Part shown: positions 1 through 8,506 of the stretch, one piece after another
Numbering within the stretch: the first letter of the stretch is position 1
Layout: each line of letters starts with the position of its first letter
Source: Caulobacteraceae bacterium
GTDB taxonomy: Bacteria > Pseudomonadota > Alphaproteobacteria > Caulobacterales > Caulobacteraceae
NCBI GenBank assembly: GCA_947478785.1
Contig: CANJXI010000042.1
Location: forward strand, 1-34,969
Reading direction: 5' to 3'
Length of the DNA stretch: 34,969 nt
Translations under genes and position numbers: made by a program
The notes under the pieces: generated by a model
Seen by the model: the letters and a program-made list of their open reading frames with translations, nothing else
Told to the model about the DNA's origin: nothing
The model's database searches: none

Positions 1-693
1 ATCAAGGGCCAGGGCATCAACTGCTACGTGACGCTCAAGGCCGACGTGGAGCCGTCGGCGGCGCTGGAGCCTGAGTTGCGCAACTGGGTGCGCCGAGAGA
101 TCGGGCCCTTCGCCTCGCCGGACGTGATCCAGTTCGCGCCGGGCCTGCCCAAGACCCGCTCGGGCAAGATCATGCGCCGCATTCTGCGGAAGGTGGCCGA
201 GGGCGACATCGGCAACCTGGGCGACACCTCGACCCTGGCCGATCCCAGCGTCGTCGACGACCTGGTCCGCAATCGCGCCGACGACGGGGCGCCGGACATC
301 ATCCAGGTGGCCGGCGGTGGAAAGATCGACGCCGACGAGATCGAGCGCGTGCTGGAGAGCCACGACAGCGTCAGCGAAGCCGCCGTCGTGGGCTACCTCA
401 GCCCGCACAAGGGCGAGGCGATCTACGCCTTTGTGGTGGTCGAGCCCGGCGCCCGGGCCAACGACGTCCTGGAGGCCGACCTCAAGGGCCTGGTGCGGCG
501 CGAGGTGGGGCCGGCGGCCTCGCCGGACGTGGTGCAGTTCGTGGACGCCATGCCGCGCGGCAAGGAGGGCCGGCTCGTGCGCCGCGTCCTGCGCAAGGTG
601 GCGGCCGGCGACCTGACCCACCTGGGCGATGGCTCCGCGCTGGCCGATCCTTCGGTTCTGGACGCGCTGGTGAAGACCCGCGCGCCCGCCTGA
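1..693 (+). CDS. acs: Acetyl-CoA synthetase, 3' part, with a duplicated C-terminal domain
   Basis: The frame is open from base 1, so the N-terminal AMP-forming domain lies outside the window. Acs makes acetyl-CoA from acetate, ATP and CoA in the cytoplasm. The first visible part has the family's C-terminal signature: [14 protein letters not shown], with the adenylation lysine codon at 166-168, followed by [18 protein letters not shown], where Acs normally ends. Here the frame continues for about 130 more residues into a second AMP-binding C-terminal domain (from about base 298: [38 protein letters not shown]). It ends with a second [21 protein letters not shown] tail. In this copy the lysine position is arginine (EGRLVRR, codon 571-573). 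Identification as Acs is firm. The role of the extra domain is unknown. It is followed 18 bp later by an Rsm22-like gene. Confidence 0.9.
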   Translation: MKGQGINCYVTLKADVEPSAALEPELRNWVRREIGPFASPDVIQFAPGLPKTRSGKIMRRILRKVAEGDIGNLGDTSTLADPSVVDDLVRNRADDGAPDIIQVAGGGKIDADEIERVLESHDSVSEAAVVGYLSPHKGEAIYAFVVVEPGARANDVLEADLKGLVRREVGPAASPDVVQFVDAMPRGKEGRLVRRVLRKVAAGDLTHLGDGSALADPSVLDALVKTRAPA

Positions 694-711
694 CGCCCTG
701 GCGCGGACGCC

Positions 712-1677
712 GTGAGCGACCTGCCGCCCGCCCTGCGCGCCGCCATCGACCGCGAACTGGAAGGCGTCCCCCGCAAGGGCCTGGCCGACCGGGCGCGGGC
801 GACCTCCGAGGCCTACCGGGCCGGCAAGCCCTCGGCCGGCGTGATCCGCGAGGCCGACGACGCGCTGGCCTACGCCCTGACGCGGCTGCCGGCGACCTAC
901 GCGGCCTGCGCCGCGGTGTTCGCCGAGGCGGCGCGCATGGCGCCGGCCTTCCGCCCGGGCCGTGTGCTGGACGTCGGCGCGGGCACGGGGGGCGCGAGCT
1001 GGGCCGCGCACGCGACCTGGATGGGGATCGCCACCGCGACCTGGGTGGATTCCAATCCAGCGTTCCTGGCGCTCGCCGCCCGCCTGGCGGCGGGTACCCC
1101 GCTCGCGGCCGCCCAGGCAAAGCAGGCCGACCTGACCATCCACGCCGACTGGCCGGCCGCCGACCTCGCCGTGGCGAGCTACGTCCTGGCCGAACTGGCG
1201 CCGAACGCCCAGGCCACGGTCGTCCAGGCCCTGTGGGCCGCCACCGAGGGCGTGCTGGCGCTGGTCGAGCCCGGCACCCCGGCCGGCTACGCCCGTATCC
1301 TGGCCGCGCGCACGGGCCTGATCGCCGCCGGGGCCAGGATCGTCGCGCCCTGTCCGCACGAGGCCGCATGCCCGCTCGCGGCGCCCGACTGGTGTCACTT
1401 CAGCATCCGCCTGGCCCGCAGCCGCGACCATCGCCTCGCCAAGGGCGCCGATGTCCCCTTCGAGGACGAGCGGTTCGCCTATCTGCTGGCCGCCCGGCCA
1501 TCGGTCGTGATGGACGCCCGTGGCCCCCGCATCCTCGCCCCGCCGCGCGCCGGCAAGCCCGGCATCGACCTCAAGCTTTGCGGACCCGAGGGCCTGGAGC
1601 AGCGCTTCGTGGCCCGGCGCGACAAGCTGGCCTACGCGGCCGCGCGGCGGCTGGGCTGGGGCGACACCTTGCCCTGA
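712..1677 (+). CDS. Rsm22/METTL17-like ribosome-associated methyltransferase-fold protein
   Basis: A 321-residue protein with a class I methyltransferase motif (RVLDVGAGTGG, residues about 84-94). It resembles the Rsm22 family, whose mitochondrial members help assemble the small ribosomal subunit. Four cysteines at about residues 214, 220, 228 and 290 (CPHEAAC, PDWCHF, LKLCGP) sit in the order and approximate spacing of the iron-sulfur ligands described for human METTL17. Metal binding is therefore likely, though inferred. The start is GTG at 712. The gene lies 18 bp after acs, so the two may be co-transcribed. True methyltransferase activity is uncertain in this family, and the bacterial function is little studied. 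Confidence 0.8.
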   Translation: MSDLPPALRAAIDRELEGVPRKGLADRARATSEAYRAGKPSAGVIREADDALAYALTRLPATYAACAAVFAEAARMAPAFRPGRVLDVGAGTGGASWAAHATWMGIATATWVDSNPAFLALAARLAAGTPLAAAQAKQADLTIHADWPAADLAVASYVLAELAPNAQATVVQALWAATEGVLALVEPGTPAGYARILAARTGLIAAGARIVAPCPHEAACPLAAPDWCHFSIRLARSRDHRLAKGADVPFEDERFAYLLAARPSVVMDARGPRILAPPRAGKPGIDLKLCGPEGLEQRFVARRDKLAYAAARRLGWGDTLP

Positions 1678-1681
1678 CGCG

Positions 1682-2653
1682 TCAGGCGGAAGGGCTCAGC
1701 TTCGACATGTCCTGGGGCGCCCCTTCGTTGGCGGCGCTCTGTTCACGCAGTTGGCGCATGTGCTCCAGGCGGGTCTTCATGTCGGCCTGGATGTACGGGA
1801 CCAGGAAGTCGATCAGGGCGCGGACCCGGGGAGTGTCCTTCAGCTCGCGCCGGGTGACGATCCACGAGGTGACCATGGCCGGCGCGATGATCTCGGAGCA
1901 GCGGACCAATCTGGGATCGGCGTCGCCGACGATGCAGGGCAACGGCGCGATGCCGAGGCCCGCGTTCACCACATGCACCAGGTTCGACATGGAGTTGGAG
2001 CGGGTGACCGGCGCCTTGCCGCCCGACTGCTCCACCATCCAGCGCATGGCCGGGATGTTGTCCAGGCCAGCATCGCCGCCGATCAGGTCGTGGTCCGCCA
2101 GCTCGGCCGGAGTCGCCGGGACACCCATCCGCTCGGCGTAGTCGCGGCTGCAGAACAGCGCAAACTGGTAGTCCACCAGCTTGCGCGCGACGAGGTTGGA
2201 CGAGCGCAGGGTCTGGTCAACGCGGATCGCCAGGTCGGCCTCGCCGGCTTCCATGTCCAGCGCCTGATCGGTGACCATCAGGTCGATCTGCACCTCCGGG
2301 TGCGCCCGGCGGAATTCGGCGATCGCCGGCGTCACCGTCATGTTGGCGACGATCTCTATGCAGGTGATGCGGATCGAGCCCGCCATGCCGCGCTGGTGAG
2401 CCTTGGCGCGGCTTTCGAAGACCTGGGCCGCGCGCTCGACCTTCTCGCCCTCGGCCAGCAGGTCGCGTCCCGCCTCGGTCAGCCGGCTGCCGGACTGGCC
2501 ACGCTCGAAAAGCTTCAGCTTGAGGTCGGCCTCCAGGCCCTCGACGCGCCGGGCGACGGTCGTCTGGTTGACGCCAAGCGACTTCGACGCCGCCAGCGTC
2601 GAGCCGCCGCGCGCCACGGCCAGGAAGGCCTTCAGGTCATTCCAGTCGAACAT
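1682..2653 (-). CDS. LysR-family transcriptional regulator
   Basis: A LysR regulator of about 323 residues. The N-terminal winged helix-turn-helix is clear (FDWNDLKAFLAVARGGSTLA, then LGVNQTTVARRVEGLE), followed by an effector-binding domain with IRITCIEIVANMTVTP and a GLGIAPLPC stretch near the C-terminus. I chose ATG at 2653 because family members begin just before the helix-turn-helix. An in-frame TTG at 2689 would add 12 residues but has no ribosome-binding site. LysR proteins usually control a divergent gene, which here would be the M16 peptidase starting at 2858, but no T-N11-A box is obvious. The stop lies 4 bp from the convergent Rsm22-like gene. The inducer cannot be read from the sequence. 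Confidence 0.9.
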   Translation of the reverse strand: MFDWNDLKAFLAVARGGSTLAASKSLGVNQTTVARRVEGLEADLKLKLFERGQSGSRLTEAGRDLLAEGEKVERAAQVFESRAKAHQRGMAGSIRITCIEIVANMTVTPAIAEFRRAHPEVQIDLMVTDQALDMEAGEADLAIRVDQTLRSSNLVARKLVDYQFALFCSRDYAERMGVPATPAELADHDLIGGDAGLDNIPAMRWMVEQSGGKAPVTRSNSMSNLVHVVNAGLGIAPLPCIVGDADPRLVRCSEIIAPAMVTSWIVTRRELKDTPRVRALIDFLVPYIQADMKTRLEHMRQLREQSAANEGAPQDMSKLSPSA

Positions 2654-2857
2654 CGCCCCATTCTGCGGATTCGCAGAGCCCTCCTGCAAGGGCGCTGACG
2701 GCCAAGGTCGTATGCGGAGCGTACCTTAACCTTAGGGAAAAGGCCCGCCTGACGCATCCTGGACGCCGAACTCCCGGGTAAGATGACAAGGCGGTAAGCT
2801 TTCAGCGCAACCGAGCGGTGCTAAGGGTCTTTTCCACCAGTTGAAGGGGACGTTTCC

Positions 2858-5674
2858 ATGTTCCGAGCCGCCCGGGCCGCCAGCCTCGCCGCCATTCTGC
2901 TGATAGCCGCGCCGGCTGCCGGACTGGCCGCCGAGGTCCCGCCGATCGTCTACAAGCAGCGGACGCTGCCCAATGGCCTGCAGGTCTTCACCTCGCTCGA
3001 CCGCACGACGCCCAACGTCACGGTCCAGGTCTGGTACGGTGTCGGGTCCAAGGACGATCCGCAGGGCCGCTCCGGCTTCGCGCACCTCTTCGAACATATG
3101 ATGTTCAAGGCCACCAAGGACCTGCCCGCCGAGAGCTTCGACCGGCTGACCGAGGACGTCGGCGGGTTCAACAACGCGTCGACCTATGACGACTTCACCA
3201 ACTACTACGAGGTCGTCCCGGCCAACCACCTGCAGCGGCTGATCTGGGCGGAGGCCGAGCGGATGGGGACGCTGGTCATCGACGACGCCAACTTCAAGTC
3301 CGAGCGCGACGTGGTGAAGGAGGAACTGCGCCAGCGGGTGCTGGCCGAGCCCTACGGTCGGCTGTTCGCGCTCTATGTGCCGCAGGCGAGCTACACCACC
3401 CATCCCTACAAGCGCCCCGGGATCGGCTCCATCGAGGAGCTGGACGCGGCCACGATCGACGACGTGCGCGCCTTTCACGAGGCCTACTACCGCCCCGACA
3501 ACGCCGCCCTCATCGTGGTCGGCAACTTCGACGAGGCCAGGCTCGACGCCTGGATCGCCGAGTACCTCGCCCCCATCAAGCGTCCGGCCAGGCCGATCAG
3601 GCGGGTCACAGCCGTCGAGCCCCGCCGCACGGCCCCGGGCGTGTTCGACGGCTACGGCCCCAACGTGCCGCTGCCGGCCGTGGCGATCACCTGGCTCGGG
3701 GTCAAGGCGTCGGACAAGGACGCCCCGGCCATGAAGGTGCTGGATGCGATCCTATCGGCGGGGAAGTCGTCACGGCTATACGACAGCCTCGTCTATCGCC
3801 AGCAGGTGGCCGCCGAGATCTTCTCCAGCGCCGACCTGCCGCAACAGCCCGGCAGCTTCGTGGTCGGCGCCATCACCGCCGGGGGCCACACCCTGCCGCA
3901 GGTCGAGGCCGCCCTGCTGGCCGAAGTGAAACGCCTGCGCGACGCCCCGCCGACGCCGGCCGAGCTTTCGGAGGCCAAGAACGAACTGGTCGCCGGCAAG
4001 CTGCGCGAACGCGAGACCATTGACGGCCGGGGCTTCGCGCTGGGCTACGCGCTCAGGATCCAGGGCGACGCGGCCAAGGCCAACACCGAGCTCGCCGACC
4101 TGCAAGGCGTCACCGCCGCCGACGTCCAGCGCGTAGCCAGGACCTACCTGACCGACACCGCGCGCATGACCATCCGCTACCGGCCCGAGACCGACCGGCC
4201 GAAGGGCGAGGTAGCCGCCGCGCCGCCCGCGCCGCCCCGGGCGGCGGCCGCCTTCACGGGCCGGGTGTTCACGCTCGCGCCCGAGGGCGAGCGCCAGGCG
4301 GCGCCGCCCATCGGAACCCCCGTCGCCCCGGTCCTGCCGCAGCCCGCCGAGCGGACGCTGGCCAACGGCCTGCGGGTGATCGTCGCCCGCTCCTCCGACC
4401 TGCCGCTGGTCACCGCCGACCTGACCGTCAAGGCGGGCGGCTGGGCCGATCCGGCGGGACTGTCGGGCGCGGCCGGCATGACCGCCGGGATGCTCACGGA
4501 AGGCACGAAGACCCGCTCGGCGCGGGAGATCGCCCGCCAGGTCGAGGCCTTGGGCGCCACGCTGGAATCCGGCGCCGACCTTGAGACCTCGTCCGTCACC
4601 CTGAACGTCATGCCCGACAAGCTTTCGGCCGCCCTGGCGATCATGTCGGACGTGGCGCGGAACCCGGCCTTCGCCGCCGAGGAGCTGGAGCGCCAGCGCG
4701 CCCAGGCGCTGGACGGTCTGCAGGTCGCCTACCAGGAACCGGGCCAGGTGGCGGGCTTCGCCGCCGCCCCGGTGGTGTTCGCGGGCACCGCCTTCGGCCA
4801 CGTGGCCTCCGGCACCCCGGCCTCCATCGCCCGGCTCAAGACGTCGGACCTGGCGGCGATCCACGGCCACTACTTCCGGCCCGACAACGCCATCCTGGTG
4901 CTGACCGGCGACATCACCCCGGAGCAGGGCTTCGCGCTCGCCCAGGCGGCGTTCGGCGATTGGGCGAGGCCCTCGGGCCCGATGCCCCAGGCGCCGAGGA
5001 TCACGCCGGCCGCCCATCCCCGCGCGCTCGCCATCGACCTGCCCGGAACCGGCCAGGCGGCGGTGACCATGGTCAAGCCCGGCATCGCCCGCGACGACCC
5101 GGACTACTACCCCGGGATCGTCGCCAACACCGTGCTGGGCGGCGGCTATTCGGCGAGGCTCAACCTGGAGATCCGCGTCAAGCGCGGGCTCTCCTACGGC
5201 GCCACCTCGCGCCTCTCGGCCAACGCAACCTCGGGCTCCCTGCGGGTCGCGGCCCAGACCAAGAACGAGTCCGCCGCCCAGGTTCTCGACCTGATGGGCG
5301 AGCAGATGAAGGCCCTGGCCGCCGCCCCCGCCGGGGCGGAGGAGCTGAAGGCCCGCAAATCGGTGCTGGTCGGCGGCTTCGGCCGCAGCCTCGCGACCAC
5401 CGGGGGCTTGGCCGATATCCTGGGCAACCTGGCGCTTTACGGCGTGCCCCTGGACGAGATCACCCGCTACACCGCCAAGGTGGAGGCCGTCGACGCCGGC
5501 CAAGTGCAGGCCTTCGCCGGCAAGGTAATGGACCCCGCCCAGGCCAGCGTGATCGTAGCCGGCGACGCCAAGGCCTTCACCGCCGACCTGAAGACCCGCC
5601 GCCCCGACCTGGAGGTCATCCCGGCCAGCGAACTGGACCTGGATTCGCCGACGCTGCGGAAGACGGGGCGGTAA
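2858..5674 (+). CDS. Fused two-repeat M16 family zinc peptidase, exported
   Basis: A 938-residue protein. The N-terminus is a signal peptide (positive start, hydrophobic run to about residue 24, AxA-like LAA site), so it probably acts in the periplasm. The first M16 repeat has the inverted zinc motif HLFEH at residues 76-80 and the downstream glutamate region KEELR near residue 155. A second M16 repeat begins around residue 495 (RTLANGLRVIVARSSDLPLV). In place of HxxEH it has AAGMTAGML, so it is the catalytically inactive half of the clamshell, as usual in fused M16 proteins. A ribosome-binding site AAGGGG precedes the ATG by about nine bases. Substrates are probably short peptides, which is an inference from the family. 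Confidence 0.92.
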   Translation: MFRAARAASLAAILLIAAPAAGLAAEVPPIVYKQRTLPNGLQVFTSLDRTTPNVTVQVWYGVGSKDDPQGRSGFAHLFEHMMFKATKDLPAESFDRLTEDVGGFNNASTYDDFTNYYEVVPANHLQRLIWAEAERMGTLVIDDANFKSERDVVKEELRQRVLAEPYGRLFALYVPQASYTTHPYKRPGIGSIEELDAATIDDVRAFHEAYYRPDNAALIVVGNFDEARLDAWIAEYLAPIKRPARPIRRVTAVEPRRTAPGVFDGYGPNVPLPAVAITWLGVKASDKDAPAMKVLDAILSAGKSSRLYDSLVYRQQVAAEIFSSADLPQQPGSFVVGAITAGGHTLPQVEAALLAEVKRLRDAPPTPAELSEAKNELVAGKLRERETIDGRGFALGYALRIQGDAAKANTELADLQGVTAADVQRVARTYLTDTARMTIRYRPETDRPKGEVAAAPPAPPRAAAAFTGRVFTLAPEGERQAAPPIGTPVAPVLPQPAERTLANGLRVIVARSSDLPLVTADLTVKAGGWADPAGLSGAAGMTAGMLTEGTKTRSAREIARQVEALGATLESGADLETSSVTLNVMPDKLSAALAIMSDVARNPAFAAEELERQRAQALDGLQVAYQEPGQVAGFAAAPVVFAGTAFGHVASGTPASIARLKTSDLAAIHGHYFRPDNAILVLTGDITPEQGFALAQAAFGDWARPSGPMPQAPRITPAAHPRALAIDLPGTGQAAVTMVKPGIARDDPDYYPGIVANTVLGGGYSARLNLEIRVKRGLSYGATSRLSANATSGSLRVAAQTKNESAAQVLDLMGEQMKALAAAPAGAEELKARKSVLVGGFGRSLATTGGLADILGNLALYGVPLDEITRYTAKVEAVDAGQVQAFAGKVMDPAQASVIVAGDAKAFTADLKTRRPDLEVIPASELDLDSPTLRKTGR

Positions 5675-5707
5675 AGCTTCGCCATCGATAGGCGAGCCAG
5701 CGTCGTC

Positions 5708-6286
5708 CTACGGCTGCGACCACGGCGGACAGCCAAGCCATTTCCGCACGCTCTCCGCCTGAGCCACCCAGGAGGTCGGCGCCGTCCTGGGGGGCGGGCC
5801 CCGCAGCGCTGCGCAGGCCTCCTCAAGCTCGCCCATGCGGTAAAGCGTCAAGGCGAGATACATGCGGCTGGCCGTACCGCTTGGCATCCACCGGGGCTCG
5901 GCTCGACCAAATAGCCTCGCTTGGTCCTCGAGGCTTCGCTTTCCTTCAAAGTACGGGGGGGCGTGGACTCGGATCGCCTCAGCAAGCTCGGCGGGGCCGT
6001 TGGGATCGTTCTTCCACCAGCGGTCGTTGCCCCTCATCAACTCACCGATCCGATCGATCGACGCGAGGAGCGCCGTACGCTTCCACGGTATCGCCTGGCG
6101 CAGCAATTCCTCGGTCGCTAGGTCCTTACTCCAAAGATTTGCCGTGGTGCCTGCGAATTGGCTCCACTGCAGAGAGACTTCTTCCTGCATCGTCCCAACG
6201 ACGCGCGACCACTGCTTCTCGGTGCGCTTGAAACCCATCGGGGCAAGTACCTCATCAAGGGCAACCACATAGGACTTGCGGGTCAT
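5708..6286 (-). CDS. DUF4304-like candidate immunity protein
   Basis: A 192-residue soluble protein without a signal peptide. The N-terminal half (YVVALDEVLAPMGFKRTEKQ, W-S-R-V-V, then VSLQWSQFAG) resembles the DUF4304 fold, in which a 'LGFKR...W' start and a long-strand core are typical. DUF4304 proteins are commonly found beside polymorphic toxins. Its ATG (6284-6286) overlaps the stop codon of the upstream nuclease-like gene as ATGA, so the two are translationally coupled, as expected for a toxin and its antidote. The family call rests on pattern memory and is moderate. The immunity role is inferred from position. The region is more AT-rich than its neighbours. Confidence 0.6.
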   Translation of the reverse strand: MTRKSYVVALDEVLAPMGFKRTEKQWSRVVGTMQEEVSLQWSQFAGTTANLWSKDLATEELLRQAIPWKRTALLASIDRIGELMRGNDRWWKNDPNGPAELAEAIRVHAPPYFEGKRSLEDQARLFGRAEPRWMPSGTASRMYLALTLYRMGELEEACAALRGPPPRTAPTSWVAQAESVRKWLGCPPWSQP

Positions 6287-7086
6287 ATGAAATCCTTGGG
6301 GTTGTAATAGATCGCCCGCACTTTTTGACCGGTGGCGTCAAAATACTTCTTGACCGCCCGCGCGCCTGCAGCGCGCCCCGTGGGAGTGTTTGGTTTCAAC
6401 TCAAGATAGTAGCGTTTTTTGGGGTACGCAGGATTACGCTGAGGCGTCCCAATGTCAGGCTTTAGAGGTCTTCCAACCTCCCTCTCCACCTTCGGCTCGT
6501 AGTCCCAGTCGGGCTTCCGTTCGACGGTGTCCTCATACCGACGATGCGCTCGACGGCCAGCACGCGTCGCCCAGTTGTCGCCCACCCGCGGGTACGGATC
6601 ACGTTTGACGAACTGAAACGGCGCCTGTTCGATCTCGGGCAAGGCCGAGCGCCCCGCCCACGCCGCCGCGCCCTCCAGGCCCATGACCGCGAGCGGCGCG
6701 GCCAGCACCGGCGCCGCGAACCAAGCGTTCTGCAGATCGATTTTCCGCGTCGTATCGGCAAACGCCGCCTGCTGTCTGCGGAGCTCCGCCAGGTCCTGCT
6801 CGGAAGGGGCCGGCGCACGCAGAGCGCCGTAGTTGATCGTCTGGTTTGCCTTAGGCCTCGGTGCGGGGGCCGGGCGAGGGACGGCGTTGGAATTGGAAGA
6901 CCGCGCCCGTGTGGCGGCGGGCTGAACAACGGAGCCGGTCGGCGTCTGGGAGCCGTAGAAGGAGGTCTGGTAGCGATTCGCGGCGGCCGTCTGGCGTTCC
7001 TGCTCGACTTCAGCTGGCGACCTCTGGAACCATTTGACGAGGGCTTCGCCCGTCAGGCTTGCGGGGTCGATGGATGTGTCAGGCAT
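6283..7086 (-). CDS. Candidate polymorphic toxin with C-terminal PD-(D/E)XK nuclease-like domain
   Basis: A 267-residue protein built like a polymorphic toxin. Residues 1-45 form a charged N-terminal module (TGEALVKWFQRSP, RYQTSFYGS). Residues about 50-95 are proline- and alanine-rich. Residues about 119-145 form one hydrophobic helix (WFAAPVLAAPLAVMGLEG). The C-terminal part has HRRYEDTVERKPDWDYEP, then PD211 and E229-L-K231 (YYLELKPNTPTGR), the core of restriction-endonuclease-fold toxins (Tox-REase type), and ends with IYYNPKDFI. I chose ATG 7086 because GAGGAG lies seven bases upstream. A GTG at 7122 falls inside a hairpin. The delivery route is unknown: no Rhs, VgrG or PAAR domain and no signal peptide are visible. 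The immunity-like gene follows with an ATGA overlap. Confidence 0.65.
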   Translation of the reverse strand: MPDTSIDPASLTGEALVKWFQRSPAEVEQERQTAAANRYQTSFYGSQTPTGSVVQPAATRARSSNSNAVPRPAPAPRPKANQTINYGALRAPAPSEQDLAELRRQQAAFADTTRKIDLQNAWFAAPVLAAPLAVMGLEGAAAWAGRSALPEIEQAPFQFVKRDPYPRVGDNWATRAGRRAHRRYEDTVERKPDWDYEPKVEREVGRPLKPDIGTPQRNPAYPKKRYYLELKPNTPTGRAAGARAVKKYFDATGQKVRAIYYNPKDFI

Positions 7087-7110
7087 AGGTGTGCTCCTCG
7101 CATCGAAAAG

Positions 7111-7128
7111 GCCTACGGCCACGTAGGC
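7111..7128. promoter_or_regulatory. Hairpin/palindrome in the leader of the toxin operon
   Basis: A perfect 7-bp inverted repeat, GCCTACG-gcca-CGTAGGC, lies 25-42 bases upstream of the toxin ATG and just before its GAGGAG ribosome-binding site. It could be an operator or a leader hairpin. No T-run follows, so it is not an intrinsic terminator. Confidence 0.4.
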
Positions 7129-7355
7129 GGACGGTCTCAGCGAACGGATCGCTGTCGTTCAATCATCGGGGTTGCGCACGTGCCCCTCGCCGTGTCCGCT
7201 CAGAGAGCCGGGTGGCGTGGCGCAACGATCAACGCGTTTCCATCGTGCCAGAAGGCATCTGGGTCGTCAAGAACAAATAGGGAACACATCATGCGCAACG
7301 CCTGCGCGTCTCTAAGATTCAGGAACGGGCGCCTGGTGACGGGCGGACTCAGGCC

Positions 7356-7991
7356 CTACGCGCTCGGCGGTGCGACGTAGAAGGGCTGCACGACCGCCGC
7401 GAAGTCCGGCAGGGCCTCGCAGGCCCTTGAGTGCGCCGCCAGCGCCGGCCAGCGCGCCGCATCGATGGTGTCGGGGTGAGCCTCGGCTAGGAAGCGCAGC
7501 ACGCAGCCTACGGCGATGTCGGCGTGGCTGATCTGCGCGCCGAACCACCAGGGGCCCGACCGGCCGGCGCGCTCGGCCTCCAGGGCCGCCAGCACCCCGT
7601 CGATCTGCGAGCGACAGCGCGCGATCCAGACCGGCGTGGCGCGCTCGTGGACGGCGCGCTCATAGACCAGGCTGACGGCCTTGTCGGCGAGACCCGAAGC
7701 CAGCGCGCAGACCCGCAGCGCCTGGCGGCGTTCGAGGCCGCGTTCGGCGATCAGCGCGCGGTCCGGCCCGGCCAGCTCGTCCAGCCAGTCGAGGATGGCG
7801 CCGCTTTCCAGCAGCACCGCCCCGTCGTCGAGGATCAGCGTCGGCACGCGCTTCAGGGGGTTGAACGCCGCGATCTCGTCACTCTGGGCGAACACCGACC
7901 AGGGCCGGTGCTCATAGGCCAGGCCGTAGAGCCGAAGCGCGATAGCCACCCGGCGGACGAACGGGCTGTCGTACTGGCCGATCAGGATCAT
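7356..7991 (-). CDS. Glutathione S-transferase family protein
   Basis: A 211-residue protein with an N-terminal thioredoxin-like GST domain (MILIGQYDSPFVRRVAIALR, then FNPLKRVPTLILDDG with the cis-Pro of the glutathione site, then LLESGAILDWLDE with the glutamate-serine pair) and an all-helical C-terminal domain (SHADIAVGCVLRFLAE). The serine in SPFVRR is the likely catalytic residue. It is the last gene of a three-gene minus-strand operon and its ATG overlaps the DUF1697 stop as ATGA. GSTs conjugate glutathione to electrophiles or reduce substrates. The specific substrate cannot be told. Confidence 0.9.
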   Translation of the reverse strand: MILIGQYDSPFVRRVAIALRLYGLAYEHRPWSVFAQSDEIAAFNPLKRVPTLILDDGAVLLESGAILDWLDELAGPDRALIAERGLERRQALRVCALASGLADKAVSLVYERAVHERATPVWIARCRSQIDGVLAALEAERAGRSGPWWFGAQISHADIAVGCVLRFLAEAHPDTIDAARWPALAAHSRACEALPDFAAVVQPFYVAPPSA

Positions 7992-8506
7992 TCCAGAGCC
8001 CCCGCCATGTCGGCCAACTTGGCCACGGTGTTCATGTTGCGACCGGTGCCGGCCTTGGCCGCCGGGATGCGCAGCTTCGAGGCGCCCATGCCCTCGTCGT
8101 AGCGAACATAGATCTCCCGCCGCCCCAGCGCGATTTCCTCATGCTCCGCCTGGTTCACGGCCTTCGCCGCGGCGTCGGCCGGGGGCGCGGCATCCAGGAA
8201 GATCGCCAGTACGCGGGCGCCCGGCGCATCGGGAAACGGGTTGGCGTCGCGCACGGCGACCATTTCGGCGGCGGTCCGCACGATGACCCCGACCGGTTTG
8301 CCCGCGTAGTCGGCGAGGCGTCTTTCCAGGTCGGCCTTCACGGCGCCTTCCGTCCCCTTGCTCGTAAAGACGACATTGCCACTGGCGATATAGGTCTTCA
8401 CCGCCTCGTGGCCTGCGGCCTCGCACATGGCGGCGAGGTCGACCATCGGCAGCTTGCCCGTGCCGCCCACGTTCACGGCGCGCAACAGGGCGACGTATGC
8501 GGTCAT
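7988..8506 (-). CDS. DUF1697 family protein
   Basis: A 172-residue protein starting MTAYVALLRAVNVGG, the hallmark N-terminus of DUF1697 (a small alpha/beta protein of unknown biochemical function). It also has YIASGNVVF and the C-terminal GMGASKLRIP...GTGRNMNTVAKL pattern. The start is the ATG at 8504-8506, which overlaps the stop of the upstream Hsp70-like gene (ATGA). Its own stop overlaps the GST start in the same way. This tight coupling suggests similar protein amounts and perhaps a shared stress role, but no function is established. Confidence 0.88.
   Translation of the reverse strand: MTAYVALLRAVNVGGTGKLPMVDLAAMCEAAGHEAVKTYIASGNVVFTSKGTEGAVKADLERRLADYAGKPVGVIVRTAAEMVAVRDANPFPDAPGARVLAIFLDAAPPADAAAKAVNQAEHEEIALGRREIYVRYDEGMGASKLRIPAAKAGTGRNMNTVAKLADMAGALE

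Noticed and set aside
3776..5503. A 575-codon open frame on the minus strand opposite the M16 peptidase
   Set aside because: Composition is a Gly/Arg/Gln shadow of the peptidase codons and no family motif is present.
7089..7280. A 63-codon frame ending RVSIVPEGIWVVKNK between the toxin operon and the GST gene
   Set aside because: The last 20 residues look protein-like, perhaps a gene remnant, but there is no convincing start, ribosome-binding site or family match.
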